Part shown: positions 7,631-15,249 of the stretch, piece after piece
How the letters are laid out: each line of letters starts with the position of its first letter
How positions within the stretch are numbered: position 1 is the stretch's first letter
DNA from: Streptomyces flaveolus
GTDB lineage: Bacteria; Actinomycetota; Actinomycetes; Streptomycetales; Streptomycetaceae
NCBI RefSeq assembly: GCF_014648815.1
Contig: NZ_BMRV01000012.1
Location: forward strand, 221,687-285,686
Direction: 5' to 3'
Length of the DNA stretch: 64,000 nucleotides
Notes under the pieces: model-generated
What the model saw: the letters and a program-made list of their open reading frames with translations, nothing else
What the model was told of the DNA's origin: nothing
Database searches by the model: none
Translations under genes and position numbers: made by a program

Positions 7631-9214
7631 TCAGCCCTGCCGGGCCGCGGCCTCGCCGATGAGGTCGCGCACCGCGCCCAGCGCCGCGGCCCGGTCCGCG
7701 GGCACCAGCCCGATACGGGTGCGCCGGTCGAGCAGGTCGGCCTCGTCGAGGGCTCCCTCGTGACGCAGGGCCCACACCAGCTCCGCCCCGGTCACGGGGT
7801 GGCCGGGCAGCAGACGCTCCCCGAGCCGGGGGTCCAGGTCGGCCAGGGCCTGCACGGCCGGTGCCTCCGTGCCGTAGCGCCGTACCAGGCGGCGCGGTGC
7901 CCGCAGCGCGGCGAGGACGTGCGGCGCGGCGGCGCCGACCAGCGGCAGGGCGGCGGTGGTGGAGGGCCCGGCGGCGAGGCCCCGGGCGGCGACGGCGGCG
8001 TCCACGGCGTCCTCGGCCATGCGCCGGTACGTGGTGAGCTTGCCGCCGACCACGGTGGTCACACCCTCCGCCGAGGTGAGCACGGCGTGCCGGCGGGAGA
8101 TGTCCGCGGTCCGCGCCCCGGCGCCGGGCCGGTCCTGCGACGTGGTGTCCAGCAGCGGACGCAGGCCCGCGAAGGCGCCGACCACGTCCTCGCGGTGGAC
8201 GGGCACGTCCAGGACGGAGCCGAGCACGTCGAGCAGGAAGCCGATGTCGGTCTCCGGCACCTCCGGAACGTCCGGGACCGGGCCGTCCACGGGCTCGTCG
8301 GTCAGCCCCACGTAGACCCGGCCGTCCCCCTGGGGCAGGACGAGGACGAAGCGGTTGGTCTCCCCGGGGATCGGGACGTGCAGTCCCGCGGGCAGCGGGC
8401 CGAGGTGGTCCGAGCGCAGCACCAGGTGGGTGCCGCGGGAGGGCCGGATCCGGATGCCGTCCACGAGGCCGCCGGCCCACACCCCGGAGGCGTTGATCAC
8501 CGCCCGGGCGCGGATCTCGCCCTCCTCGCCGGTGACTTCGTCCCGGATCCGGGCGCCGGACGAGGTGAGCTCCAGCGCCCGTACCCGGGTCAGGATCCGG
8601 GCGCCGTGCGCGGCGGCGGTGCGGGCCAGGGCGGTCACCAGCCGGGCGTCGTCGGTGAGCCGGCCGTCCCAGGACAGCAGGCCGCCGCGCAGCCCGGCGG
8701 AGCGCAGCGCCGGGGCCAGGTGGCGGGTCTCGACGGCGGACAGCCGGCGGGGTGCGGGCAGCGTCGCCCGGGCCGTACGCGCGGTCAGCCGGAGCGTGTC
8801 GCCGGCCCGGAACCCGGCCCAGGCCAGCGTGGCCCGGGCGCGGGAGACCAGCGGTGTCAGCGGCAGCACGAACGGCTGGGCGCGCACCAGGTGCGGGGCG
8901 GTGCGCTCCATCAGCACGCCGCGCTCCACCGCGCTCTCGTGGGCGACGTCGAGCTGGGCGGAGGCGAGGTAGCGCAGGCCGCCGTGGATGAGCTTGGAGC
9001 TCCACCGGGAGGTGCCGAAGGCCAGGTCGTGGGCGTCCACGGCGACGACGCTCAGGCCCCGGGCGGCGGCGTCCAGGGCGGCGCCGGCGCCGGTCGCGCC
9101 GAGGCCGACGACCAGGACGTCGACGACCGGGCCGCCCACGGTGTCGGTCAGTTCCCGCGAGCGCCGCGCGCCGGACAGGGCGGCGCCGGCGGCGGGACTG
9201 CTGGTGGGGCTCAT
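7631..9214 (-). CDS. glpD: FAD-dependent glycerol-3-phosphate dehydrogenase
   Basis: This 527-aa flavoprotein oxidises sn-glycerol-3-phosphate to dihydroxyacetone phosphate and passes electrons to quinone at the membrane. The FAD-binding VVGLGATGAG (35-44) is followed by the GlpD signature GTSRWSSKLIHGGLRYL (67-83), a central DAO domain and a C-terminal DAO_C region. Its ATG overlaps the stop of the upstream TetR gene by 4 nt (ATGA), so the two are translationally coupled. Across the promoter lie an alkyl-DHAP-synthase-like flavoprotein and a DAG kinase. DHAP made here could feed that pathway, so a role in specialised glycerolipid metabolism is as likely as glycerol catabolism. Confidence 0.92.
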   Translation of the reverse strand: MSPTSSPAAGAALSGARRSRELTDTVGGPVVDVLVVGLGATGAGAALDAAARGLSVVAVDAHDLAFGTSRWSSKLIHGGLRYLASAQLDVAHESAVERGVLMERTAPHLVRAQPFVLPLTPLVSRARATLAWAGFRAGDTLRLTARTARATLPAPRRLSAVETRHLAPALRSAGLRGGLLSWDGRLTDDARLVTALARTAAAHGARILTRVRALELTSSGARIRDEVTGEEGEIRARAVINASGVWAGGLVDGIRIRPSRGTHLVLRSDHLGPLPAGLHVPIPGETNRFVLVLPQGDGRVYVGLTDEPVDGPVPDVPEVPETDIGFLLDVLGSVLDVPVHREDVVGAFAGLRPLLDTTSQDRPGAGARTADISRRHAVLTSAEGVTTVVGGKLTTYRRMAEDAVDAAVAARGLAAGPSTTAALPLVGAAAPHVLAALRAPRRLVRRYGTEAPAVQALADLDPRLGERLLPGHPVTGAELVWALRHEGALDEADLLDRRTRIGLVPADRAAALGAVRDLIGEAAARQG

Positions 9215-9828
9215 GGCGTGAGGGTCCTCTCGAGGATGGTCCGCAGCTCCGCGAGGAAGGCGGCGGAGGTCAGGTCGGGGTCGTCCTCGTCGGTCATCGT
9301 CCGCAGGGACAGGGCGAAGGACTGCACGACCAGCAGCACGGACCGCGCCTGCCGCTCGGGGGGCGCCGTCCGCACCGACCCGTCGGCGTGCCCCTCCCGC
9401 AGCGCGGCGGCCAGCAGCTCCAGCAGGGCCTCCTGGCTCGCCCCGCGCCGGTCCAGCACGTAGGGCAGCAGCAGCTCGGGGTCGACGTCGACGATCTTGC
9501 GGAAGAGGGGGTGGGCGCGGAACGCCTCCACCCCCGTCACCAGCCCCTCGACGATGCGCGGGCGGGTGTCCAGCCCGGGCCGGGGCGCGGGGATGGCCCC
9601 CGTGGCGACGGCGATCCACTCCCGGGTCATCAGGTCGCCGACCAGGGACCGCACGTCGGGCCAGCGCCGGTAGAGCGTCATCCGGGAGACGCCGGCGCGG
9701 CGGGCCACGTCGGTCATGGTCGTACGGCGGACGCCGACGGCCAGGACGCAGTCGCGTACGGCGTCGAGGACCGCGTCGTTGTCCGAGGAGTTCGGCCGGC
9801 TCGAGTGGTTGTGACGATTAGGCGCCAT
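9211..9828 (-). CDS. TetR-family regulator of the glycerolipid cluster
   Basis: This 205-aa protein starts at ATG 9828; a longer reading to 9900 runs into the divergent promoter. The N-terminal HTH reads AVRDCVLAVGVRRTTMTDVARRAGVSRMTLYRRW. It overlaps glpD by 4 nt and diverges from the flavoprotein/DAG-kinase genes. The near-palindrome GTAACA-G-TGTAAC (9831-9843) touches its start codon, so it probably represses both directions. From memory, Rv2250c is the equivalent regulator in Mycobacterium tuberculosis. The ligand is unknown, perhaps a lipid or glycerol phosphate. Confidence 0.88.
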   Translation of the reverse strand: MAPNRHNHSSRPNSSDNDAVLDAVRDCVLAVGVRRTTMTDVARRAGVSRMTLYRRWPDVRSLVGDLMTREWIAVATGAIPAPRPGLDTRPRIVEGLVTGVEAFRAHPLFRKIVDVDPELLLPYVLDRRGASQEALLELLAAALREGHADGSVRTAPPERQARSVLLVVQSFALSLRTMTDEDDPDLTSAAFLAELRTILERTLTP

Positions 9829-9830
9829 GT

Positions 9831-9843
9831 GTAACAGTGTAAC
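9831..9843. promoter_or_regulatory. Candidate TetR operator between glpD and flavoprotein operons
   Basis: GTAACA-G-TGTAAC is a near-perfect palindrome (one mismatched pair) and also forms a direct repeat GTGTAAC-a-GTGTAAC (9829-9843). It lies 3 nt upstream of the TetR start codon in the divergent spacer, a typical position for autoregulation. Confidence 0.5.
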
Positions 9844-9899
9844 GCCAGTGAGGCCGCACGGGCGGCATCCCCCGCATCGACCGGTGAGGACGACAGGCA

Positions 9900-11495
9900 A
9901 TGGACATGCTGTGGAACGGCTGGGGCGACCCGGCCCGCGCGACGCCGCTGCCCGACACCGTGACCGGGCTGCTGCGCGATCTGCTCGGCGTCAAGGAGAA
10001 CGGCGCCGCCCCCGTCCGCCTGGAGGAGATCGACGTTCCCGCCGCCCTGGACGACCCGGCCCGCCGGGCGCTGCTCGCCGCCGTCGGCGACCGCACCGAC
10101 CGGGTGCGCACGGACGCCGAGACCCGCGTCCGGCACACCCGCGGCAAGTCCACTCCCGACCTGCTGCGCATGCGCGGGGGCGACGTCCGCGACACCCCGG
10201 CCGCCGTCGTCCTGCCCGGCAGCCACGAGGAGGTGCTGGCGGTCATGCGGGCCTGCGCCGGCCACGGCCTGGCGCTCGTCCCGTTCGGCGGCGGCACCTC
10301 CGTCGTCGGCGGCCTCGCCCCCGGCCGGCCGGGCCCCTTCGTCGCCCTCGACCTGCGGCACATGAACCGCCTGCTCGACCTCGACCCGGTCTCCCGCACC
10401 GCCACGCTGCAACCCGGTCTGCGCGCCCCCGAGGCCGAGGCCCTGCTCGCCGAACACGGCTACACCCTCGGCCACTTCCCCCAGTCCTACGAGTGGGCCA
10501 CCATCGGCGGCTTCGCCGCGACCCGTTCCAGCGGACAGGCCTCCGCCGGGTACGGACGCTTCGACGAGATGGTGCTGGGTCTGACCCTCGCCACCCCCGA
10601 GGGCACCCTCGACACGGGCCGCGCCCCCCGCTCCGCGGCCGGCCCCGACCTGCGCCAGCTCGTGCTGGGCTCGGAAGGCGCGTTCGGCGTCATCACCTCC
10701 GTGACCGTGCGGATCCGGCCGGTGCCGGACGTCCGCCGCTACGAGGGCTGGCGCTTCGCCTCCTTCGACGAGGGCGCCGCCGCGCTGCGCCGGCTCGCCC
10801 AGGACGGCCCGCGCCCGACGGTGCTGCGGCTGTCCGACGAGACCGAGACCCTGATCGGCCTGGCCCAGCCCGACGCCATCGGCGCCTCCCTCGCCGAACA
10901 GGACGCCGGATGCCTCGCGATCGTCGGCTTCGAGGGCACCGAACAGGACACCGTCCACCGCCGCGAGACGGCAGCGGCCGTACTCGCCGAGTGCGGCGGC
11001 ACGTTCGCCGGCGGGGAACCGGGGGAGCGGTGGGCGCACGGCCGGTACTCCGCGCCCTATCTGCGCGACTCCCTGCTGGACGCCGGGGCGCTCGCCGAGA
11101 CCCTGGAGACCGCGGCCTACTGGTCCCGGATCCCCGGGCTGTACACCGCCGTCCGCGACGCGCTCACGACGACGCTCACCGAGGCCGGCACCCCGCCGCT
11201 GGTCATGTGCCACATCTCGCACGTCTACGAGAACGGCGCCTCGCTGTACTTCACCGTCGTCTGCGCCCAGGGCGACGACGCGGTGGCGCACTGGACGCGG
11301 GCCAAGCACGCCGCCAACGAGGCGATCCTCGACGCCGGCGGCACCATCACCCACCACCACGCGGTCGGCACCGACCACCGCGACTGGTACCTCCGGGAGG
11401 CGGGCCCCCTCGGCATCGAGGCCCTGCGCGCCGTCAAGCGGCGCCTGGACCCGGCGGGGCTGCTCAACCCGGGCGTGCTCCTGCCGGGCGACTAG
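9900..11495 (+). CDS. FAD-linked oxidase of the alkyl-DHAP synthase family
   Basis: This 531-aa protein has a PCMH/FAD_binding_4 domain with PFGGGTSVVGG (128-138) and the alkylglycerone-phosphate synthase hallmarks FPQSYEWATIGGFAATRSSG and a HHH cluster (485-487) in TITHHHAVGTDH. In animals this enzyme swaps the acyl chain of acyl-DHAP for a fatty alcohol to start ether lipids. Bacterial relatives are less well defined. The start at ATG 9900 (or 9906) follows GAGG. It lies in one direction with the DAG kinase gene (112-nt gap) and diverges from TetR-glpD. The same order occurs in M. tuberculosis Rv2249c-Rv2252, from memory. Confidence 0.85.
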   Translation: MDMLWNGWGDPARATPLPDTVTGLLRDLLGVKENGAAPVRLEEIDVPAALDDPARRALLAAVGDRTDRVRTDAETRVRHTRGKSTPDLLRMRGGDVRDTPAAVVLPGSHEEVLAVMRACAGHGLALVPFGGGTSVVGGLAPGRPGPFVALDLRHMNRLLDLDPVSRTATLQPGLRAPEAEALLAEHGYTLGHFPQSYEWATIGGFAATRSSGQASAGYGRFDEMVLGLTLATPEGTLDTGRAPRSAAGPDLRQLVLGSEGAFGVITSVTVRIRPVPDVRRYEGWRFASFDEGAAALRRLAQDGPRPTVLRLSDETETLIGLAQPDAIGASLAEQDAGCLAIVGFEGTEQDTVHRRETAAAVLAECGGTFAGGEPGERWAHGRYSAPYLRDSLLDAGALAETLETAAYWSRIPGLYTAVRDALTTTLTEAGTPPLVMCHISHVYENGASLYFTVVCAQGDDAVAHWTRAKHAANEAILDAGGTITHHHAVGTDHRDWYLREAGPLGIEALRAVKRRLDPAGLLNPGVLLPGD

Positions 11496-11607
11496 GACCC
11501 GCCGAGGGCCACGTTCCCCCGGCCCGGACACCCGGCCCCGCCGGCCGGCCCCCGGCCGCCCCGTGAGACAACAGTCCGGCACCACCCGTCAGCCCGGAGG
11601 CACATCG

Positions 11608-12489
11608 ATGCGACAGTTCACCGCCGTCGTCAACCCCACCGCGGGCGGCGCCACCTCGGCCGCCGCGCTGCTCGGGGTGGCCCGGCTGCTGCGGGAGGCG
11701 GGCGCCGAACTGGAGACCGAGTACAGCCGCAGCCTCGCGCACGCCCGGGACGTCGCCCGGCAGGCCGGGGAGCGGGGCCGGGTGGTGCTCGCCGTCGGCG
11801 GGGACGGGATGGCCGGCGGGATCGGCGGCGCCCTCAGCGGCACCGGCGCCGTGCTGGGCCTCGTCCCGGCGGGCCGCGGCAACGACTTCGCCCGCGCGCT
11901 GCGCCTGCCCACCGAGCCCGAAGCCCTCGCCGAGCTGCTGCTGCACGCAGAGCCGCGCCCCGTCGACACCATCGAGGTCACCTCCGCCGTCCACGACCGC
12001 TCCGTCGTGCTCGGCAGCGTCTACGCGGGCGTCGACGCGCTCGCCAACCGCCACGCCAACCACGCGCGCCTGCTGCGCGGCACCGCCTCCTACTACGCGG
12101 GCGCCCTGCGCGCGATCACCACCTGGCGCCCGACGCGCTACCGGGTCACCGTCGACGGACAGGAGCACGCCTTCACCGGCTACACCGTGGTGGCCGCCAA
12201 CTCCGGCTACTACGGCTCCAACCGCCTCATCGCCCCCGCCGCCGAGGTGGACGACGGCCTGCTGGAGATCGTGATGATCCACCACGCGCCGCGACGGCTG
12301 TTCTTCGCCCTGATGAACGAACTCGCCTCCGGCGCCCACGTCCACCGCCCCCAGGTGCACGTCCTGCGCGGCAAGGAGGTCCGCATCGAGGCCGACCGGG
12401 CCGTGCCCTACGGCGCCGACGGCGAGGTGGAGGCCGTCGTCCCCGTCACGGCCAGGGTGCTTCCCGCAGCGCTGCGCGTCCTGCGCTGA
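11608..12489 (+). CDS. Diacylglycerol kinase-family lipid kinase
   Basis: This 293-aa protein has the DAGK catalytic fold: FTAVVNPTAGG at the start, GGDGMAGGIGG (64-74), VPAGRGNDFARAL and a C-terminal beta-sandwich. The usual GGDGT loop carries Met instead of Thr here. ATG 11608 is chosen because CGGAGG sits 7 nt upstream; the longer in-frame reading from 11563 has none. The enzyme would phosphorylate diacylglycerol or a related lipid using ATP. Co-directional placement after the ADPS-like gene suggests joint work on an unusual glycerolipid. Rv2252 is the positional counterpart in M. tuberculosis. Confidence 0.88.
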   Translation: MRQFTAVVNPTAGGATSAAALLGVARLLREAGAELETEYSRSLAHARDVARQAGERGRVVLAVGGDGMAGGIGGALSGTGAVLGLVPAGRGNDFARALRLPTEPEALAELLLHAEPRPVDTIEVTSAVHDRSVVLGSVYAGVDALANRHANHARLLRGTASYYAGALRAITTWRPTRYRVTVDGQEHAFTGYTVVAANSGYYGSNRLIAPAAEVDDGLLEIVMIHHAPRRLFFALMNELASGAHVHRPQVHVLRGKEVRIEADRAVPYGADGEVEAVVPVTARVLPAALRVLR

Positions 12490-12499
12490 TCACGCCGGA

Positions 12500-12529
12500 G
12501 GGCCGGCCGCCGACATCGGCGACCGGCCC
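12500..12529. terminator. Bidirectional terminator between DAG kinase and catalase genes
   Basis: GGGCCGG (12500-12506) pairs with CCGGCCC (12523-12529), and an inner GCCG-ACAT-CGGC hairpin stacks within it. It lies in the 54-nt gap between convergent genes. Confidence 0.65.
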
Positions 12530-12543
12530 TGTGGACGTGCGGA

Positions 12544-14823
12544 TCAGCCCCGGGGAGTGGTGAAGCGTTCCCACACCCGGTGGGAGCCCAGCAGCCGCGT
12601 GACCTGCTCCAGCGCGGCGGTGCCGGACTCGGCGACGACCACGCCCGCAGCGTCGGCGGGCACGCCCGACGCGGCGAGCGCGGTCTCGCCGCCGGCCCAG
12701 ACACCGATCGCCTTGCCGTGCCGGAACGCCTCCGACAGCAGCAGGCTCACCCGCGGGTCGATCGACCCCGGCCCCGTGGGCGCCGGCGCCGCCTTGTAGT
12801 CCCGCGGCGTGTACGCGTCGCCGCCCATCGCGGGCGTCCCCGCCACCAGGACGGCGTCGAACTCCACCGACCGGGCGGTGACATAGCTGCGCTGGACGGT
12901 CACCGCCGCGTCGCCCGAGCCGAGGGCGCCGCCCGTCGGCGCCACGACGAGCGGCACCATCCCGGCACTCAGCACCGCCTCCCGCACGGCCGTCACACCC
13001 TCCAGGTCGGCCCCGCTGGTCACGATGCCGATGACGCGTCCCTCGGTCGGCCAGGTCCCGCCGACCTGGGACAGCGCCGGGCTGGGCTCGACGTCGGCCA
13101 GGGGCACGGTCGGCTTCGGGGCGGGCAGGCCGAGGCCCTCGGCGACCCCCGCGCACAGCTCGGGGTCGATGTTGGCCAGGACCTGGAGCGTGCGCTCCCT
13201 GATGGACTGCTCGTAGCACTTGCCGAGCTCGAAGGTGTAGGCGCCGATGATGTGCTCGCGCTCCACGGGGCTCATGCTCAGCCAGAACCGGCGCGGCTGG
13301 CTGAAGTGGTCCGCGAACGACTCCGGAGCCTCCCGCACCTTCGACGCCTCCGGGATCCGGACCGGTGCCTCGACGTACGCGCCCATGTCCGCGCCGGCGG
13401 TGAACGGGCAGCCGCCGTCGAGGGAGTTGGGGCGGTACGGCGCAACACCCCGGTGCACCGCCGTCTGGTGCATGCCGTCGCGCAGCATGTCGTTGACCGG
13501 CGCCTGCGGCCGGTTGATCGGCAGCTGCGGGAAGTTGGGGCCGCCCAGCCGCGTGATCTGCGTGTCCAGGTAGGAGAACAGCCGTCCGGCCAGCAGCGGG
13601 TCATCGGTGATGTCGATGCCCGGCACCAGGTGTCCGACGTGGAAGGCGACCTGCTCCGTCTCGGCGAAGAAGTTGGACGGATTGCGGTTGAGGGTCAGCA
13701 GCCCGACCGGCTGCACCGGAGCGAGCTCCTCGGGCACGAGGTTCGTCGGGTCCAGCAGGTCGATGCCCTCGAAGGTCTGCTCCGGGGTGTCGGGGAAGGT
13801 CTGGATGCCCAGCTCCCACTGCGGGTACGCGCCCGCCTCGATGGCGTCGGCGAGGTCGCGGCGGTGGAAGTCCGGGTCGACGCCGTTGATGATCTGCGCC
13901 TCGTCCCACACCAGGGAGTGCACACCCAGCTTGGGCTTCCAGTGGAACTTCACCAGCGTCGTGGCGCCCTCGGCGTTGACCAGACGGAAGGTGTGGACGC
14001 CGAAGCCCTCCATCATCCGGTAGGACCGCGGGATGCCGCGGTCGCCCATGAAGAAGATGGTGTGGTGCGTCGCCTCGGTGTGCAGCGAGACGAAGTCCCA
14101 GAAGGTGTCGTGCGCGCTCTGCGCCTGCGGGATCTCCCGGTCGGGGTGCGGCTTCGCCGCGTGCACGACGTCCGGGAACTTGATGCCGTCCTGGATGAAG
14201 AAGACCGGGATGTTGTTGCCGACCAGGTCGAAGACGCCCTCACTGGTGTAGAACTTCGTCGCGAAACCCCGGGTGTCCCGCACGGTGTCCGCCGATCCGC
14301 GGGAGCCGACCACCGTGGAGAAGCGGGTGAACACCGGCGTCTCCACGTCCGCGGCGAGGAAGCCCGCCTTGGTCACCGAGGCCGCCGTGCCGTAGCTCTG
14401 GAACACCCCGTGCGCGCCCGCGCCCCGGGCGTGGACCACGCGCTCCGGGATGCGCTCGTGATCGAAGTGCATGACCTTCTCGCGCAGGTGATGGTCCTGC
14501 AGCAGTACCGGTCCGCGTGGCCCGGCCTTCAGCGAGTGGTCCGTGTCGTACAGCCGCGTGCCCTGCGCGTTCGTCAGATAGCTCCCGGACTGGGCGACCC
14601 GGGCCTGGTCGGCACCGGTGGGCTGCCCGGTCGGCGACACCGTGTCCGGACCGCTCTGGTCCGGCTTCGGGGGCAGCGGCTCGCGGGGCGTGGTGGGTTC
14701 GGCGACCGGCGGCGACTCGGGGCCGGGCTTGCCGGGCACCCCGTCCGCCGGCCCGCCGCTGCCTCCCTGCAGGCTCTCGGTGACCTTGTGGGCTACCCGC
14801 TTGAGGGGGTTGGCCTCGCTCAT
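12544..14823 (-). CDS. katE: Large-subunit monofunctional catalase (HPII/KatE type)
   Basis: This 759-aa haem catalase decomposes hydrogen peroxide. After a Pro-rich N-terminal arm (about 1-75), the core carries the distal His in RVVHARGAGAHG, the Asn in DLVGNNIPVFF and the proximal Tyr in LFSYLDTQITRLGGPNF. A C-terminal flavodoxin/DJ-1-like domain (about 595-759) begins GRVIGIVTSGADLEGV, as in E. coli HPII. Length matches clade-2 catalases. The start at ATG 14823 follows AAAAGG. It appears monocistronic, with a shared terminator downstream. Large-subunit catalases are usually stationary-phase or stress induced. Confidence 0.95.
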   Translation of the reverse strand: MSEANPLKRVAHKVTESLQGGSGGPADGVPGKPGPESPPVAEPTTPREPLPPKPDQSGPDTVSPTGQPTGADQARVAQSGSYLTNAQGTRLYDTDHSLKAGPRGPVLLQDHHLREKVMHFDHERIPERVVHARGAGAHGVFQSYGTAASVTKAGFLAADVETPVFTRFSTVVGSRGSADTVRDTRGFATKFYTSEGVFDLVGNNIPVFFIQDGIKFPDVVHAAKPHPDREIPQAQSAHDTFWDFVSLHTEATHHTIFFMGDRGIPRSYRMMEGFGVHTFRLVNAEGATTLVKFHWKPKLGVHSLVWDEAQIINGVDPDFHRRDLADAIEAGAYPQWELGIQTFPDTPEQTFEGIDLLDPTNLVPEELAPVQPVGLLTLNRNPSNFFAETEQVAFHVGHLVPGIDITDDPLLAGRLFSYLDTQITRLGGPNFPQLPINRPQAPVNDMLRDGMHQTAVHRGVAPYRPNSLDGGCPFTAGADMGAYVEAPVRIPEASKVREAPESFADHFSQPRRFWLSMSPVEREHIIGAYTFELGKCYEQSIRERTLQVLANIDPELCAGVAEGLGLPAPKPTVPLADVEPSPALSQVGGTWPTEGRVIGIVTSGADLEGVTAVREAVLSAGMVPLVVAPTGGALGSGDAAVTVQRSYVTARSVEFDAVLVAGTPAMGGDAYTPRDYKAAPAPTGPGSIDPRVSLLLSEAFRHGKAIGVWAGGETALAASGVPADAAGVVVAESGTAALEQVTRLLGSHRVWERFTTPRG

Positions 14824-15199
14824 CAGCCTTTTCTCCGTTCTGGGCGGGCCGCTTCACGCGGCCGGTCGTCTTCGAGTACCGACTGCCGTGGTGGGCCGTG
14901 ACCGCGTACCCAGCCACCGGGACTCAAGGCATGCGAGATCGCGGCGGAACGCGGGATCCGCGTGCGCACGGACGACGACCGCTCCACCGCCTTCGATACG
15001 CTCGGTCGCCGTCACCCCGCCCGGACGGTGCGCGGCGCGAACTCCGGCGGACTCCACCGGGGCGGCGCACGGCACGGACCCGGCCGGCGGGTCCGGGCAC
15101 GACGCGCGACGCCTTGTGCATGGGGACTCCTTCTCGCCGGTGGCCGTACCAGCGTCACCGGCCCCAGGTCGGCGCGCCACCGGAGACGGGCGCACGAGG
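14824..15199. other. Intergenic region upstream of catalase, no supported gene
   Basis: This 376-nt stretch lies upstream of the catalase start and downstream of the DUF2264 gene. Several overlapping frames are open, but none has a ribosome site or recognisable motif. It should contain the catalase promoter; no clear -10/-35 pair stood out. Confidence 0.5.
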
Positions 15200-15236
15200 G
15201 AGGCCCCCGGCCGGCGCGATGCCGGTCGGGGGCCTC
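15200..15236 (-). terminator. Terminator after the sugar-uptake operon
   Basis: GAGGCCCCCGGCCGGC (15200-15215) pairs with GCCGGTCGGGGGCCTC (15221-15236) through 15 of 16 bases plus one G-T pair, with a 5-nt loop. It lies 13 nt beyond the DUF2264 stop codon and ends the five-gene operon. Confidence 0.8.
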
Positions 15237-15249
15237 GATGTCGTCCGGT

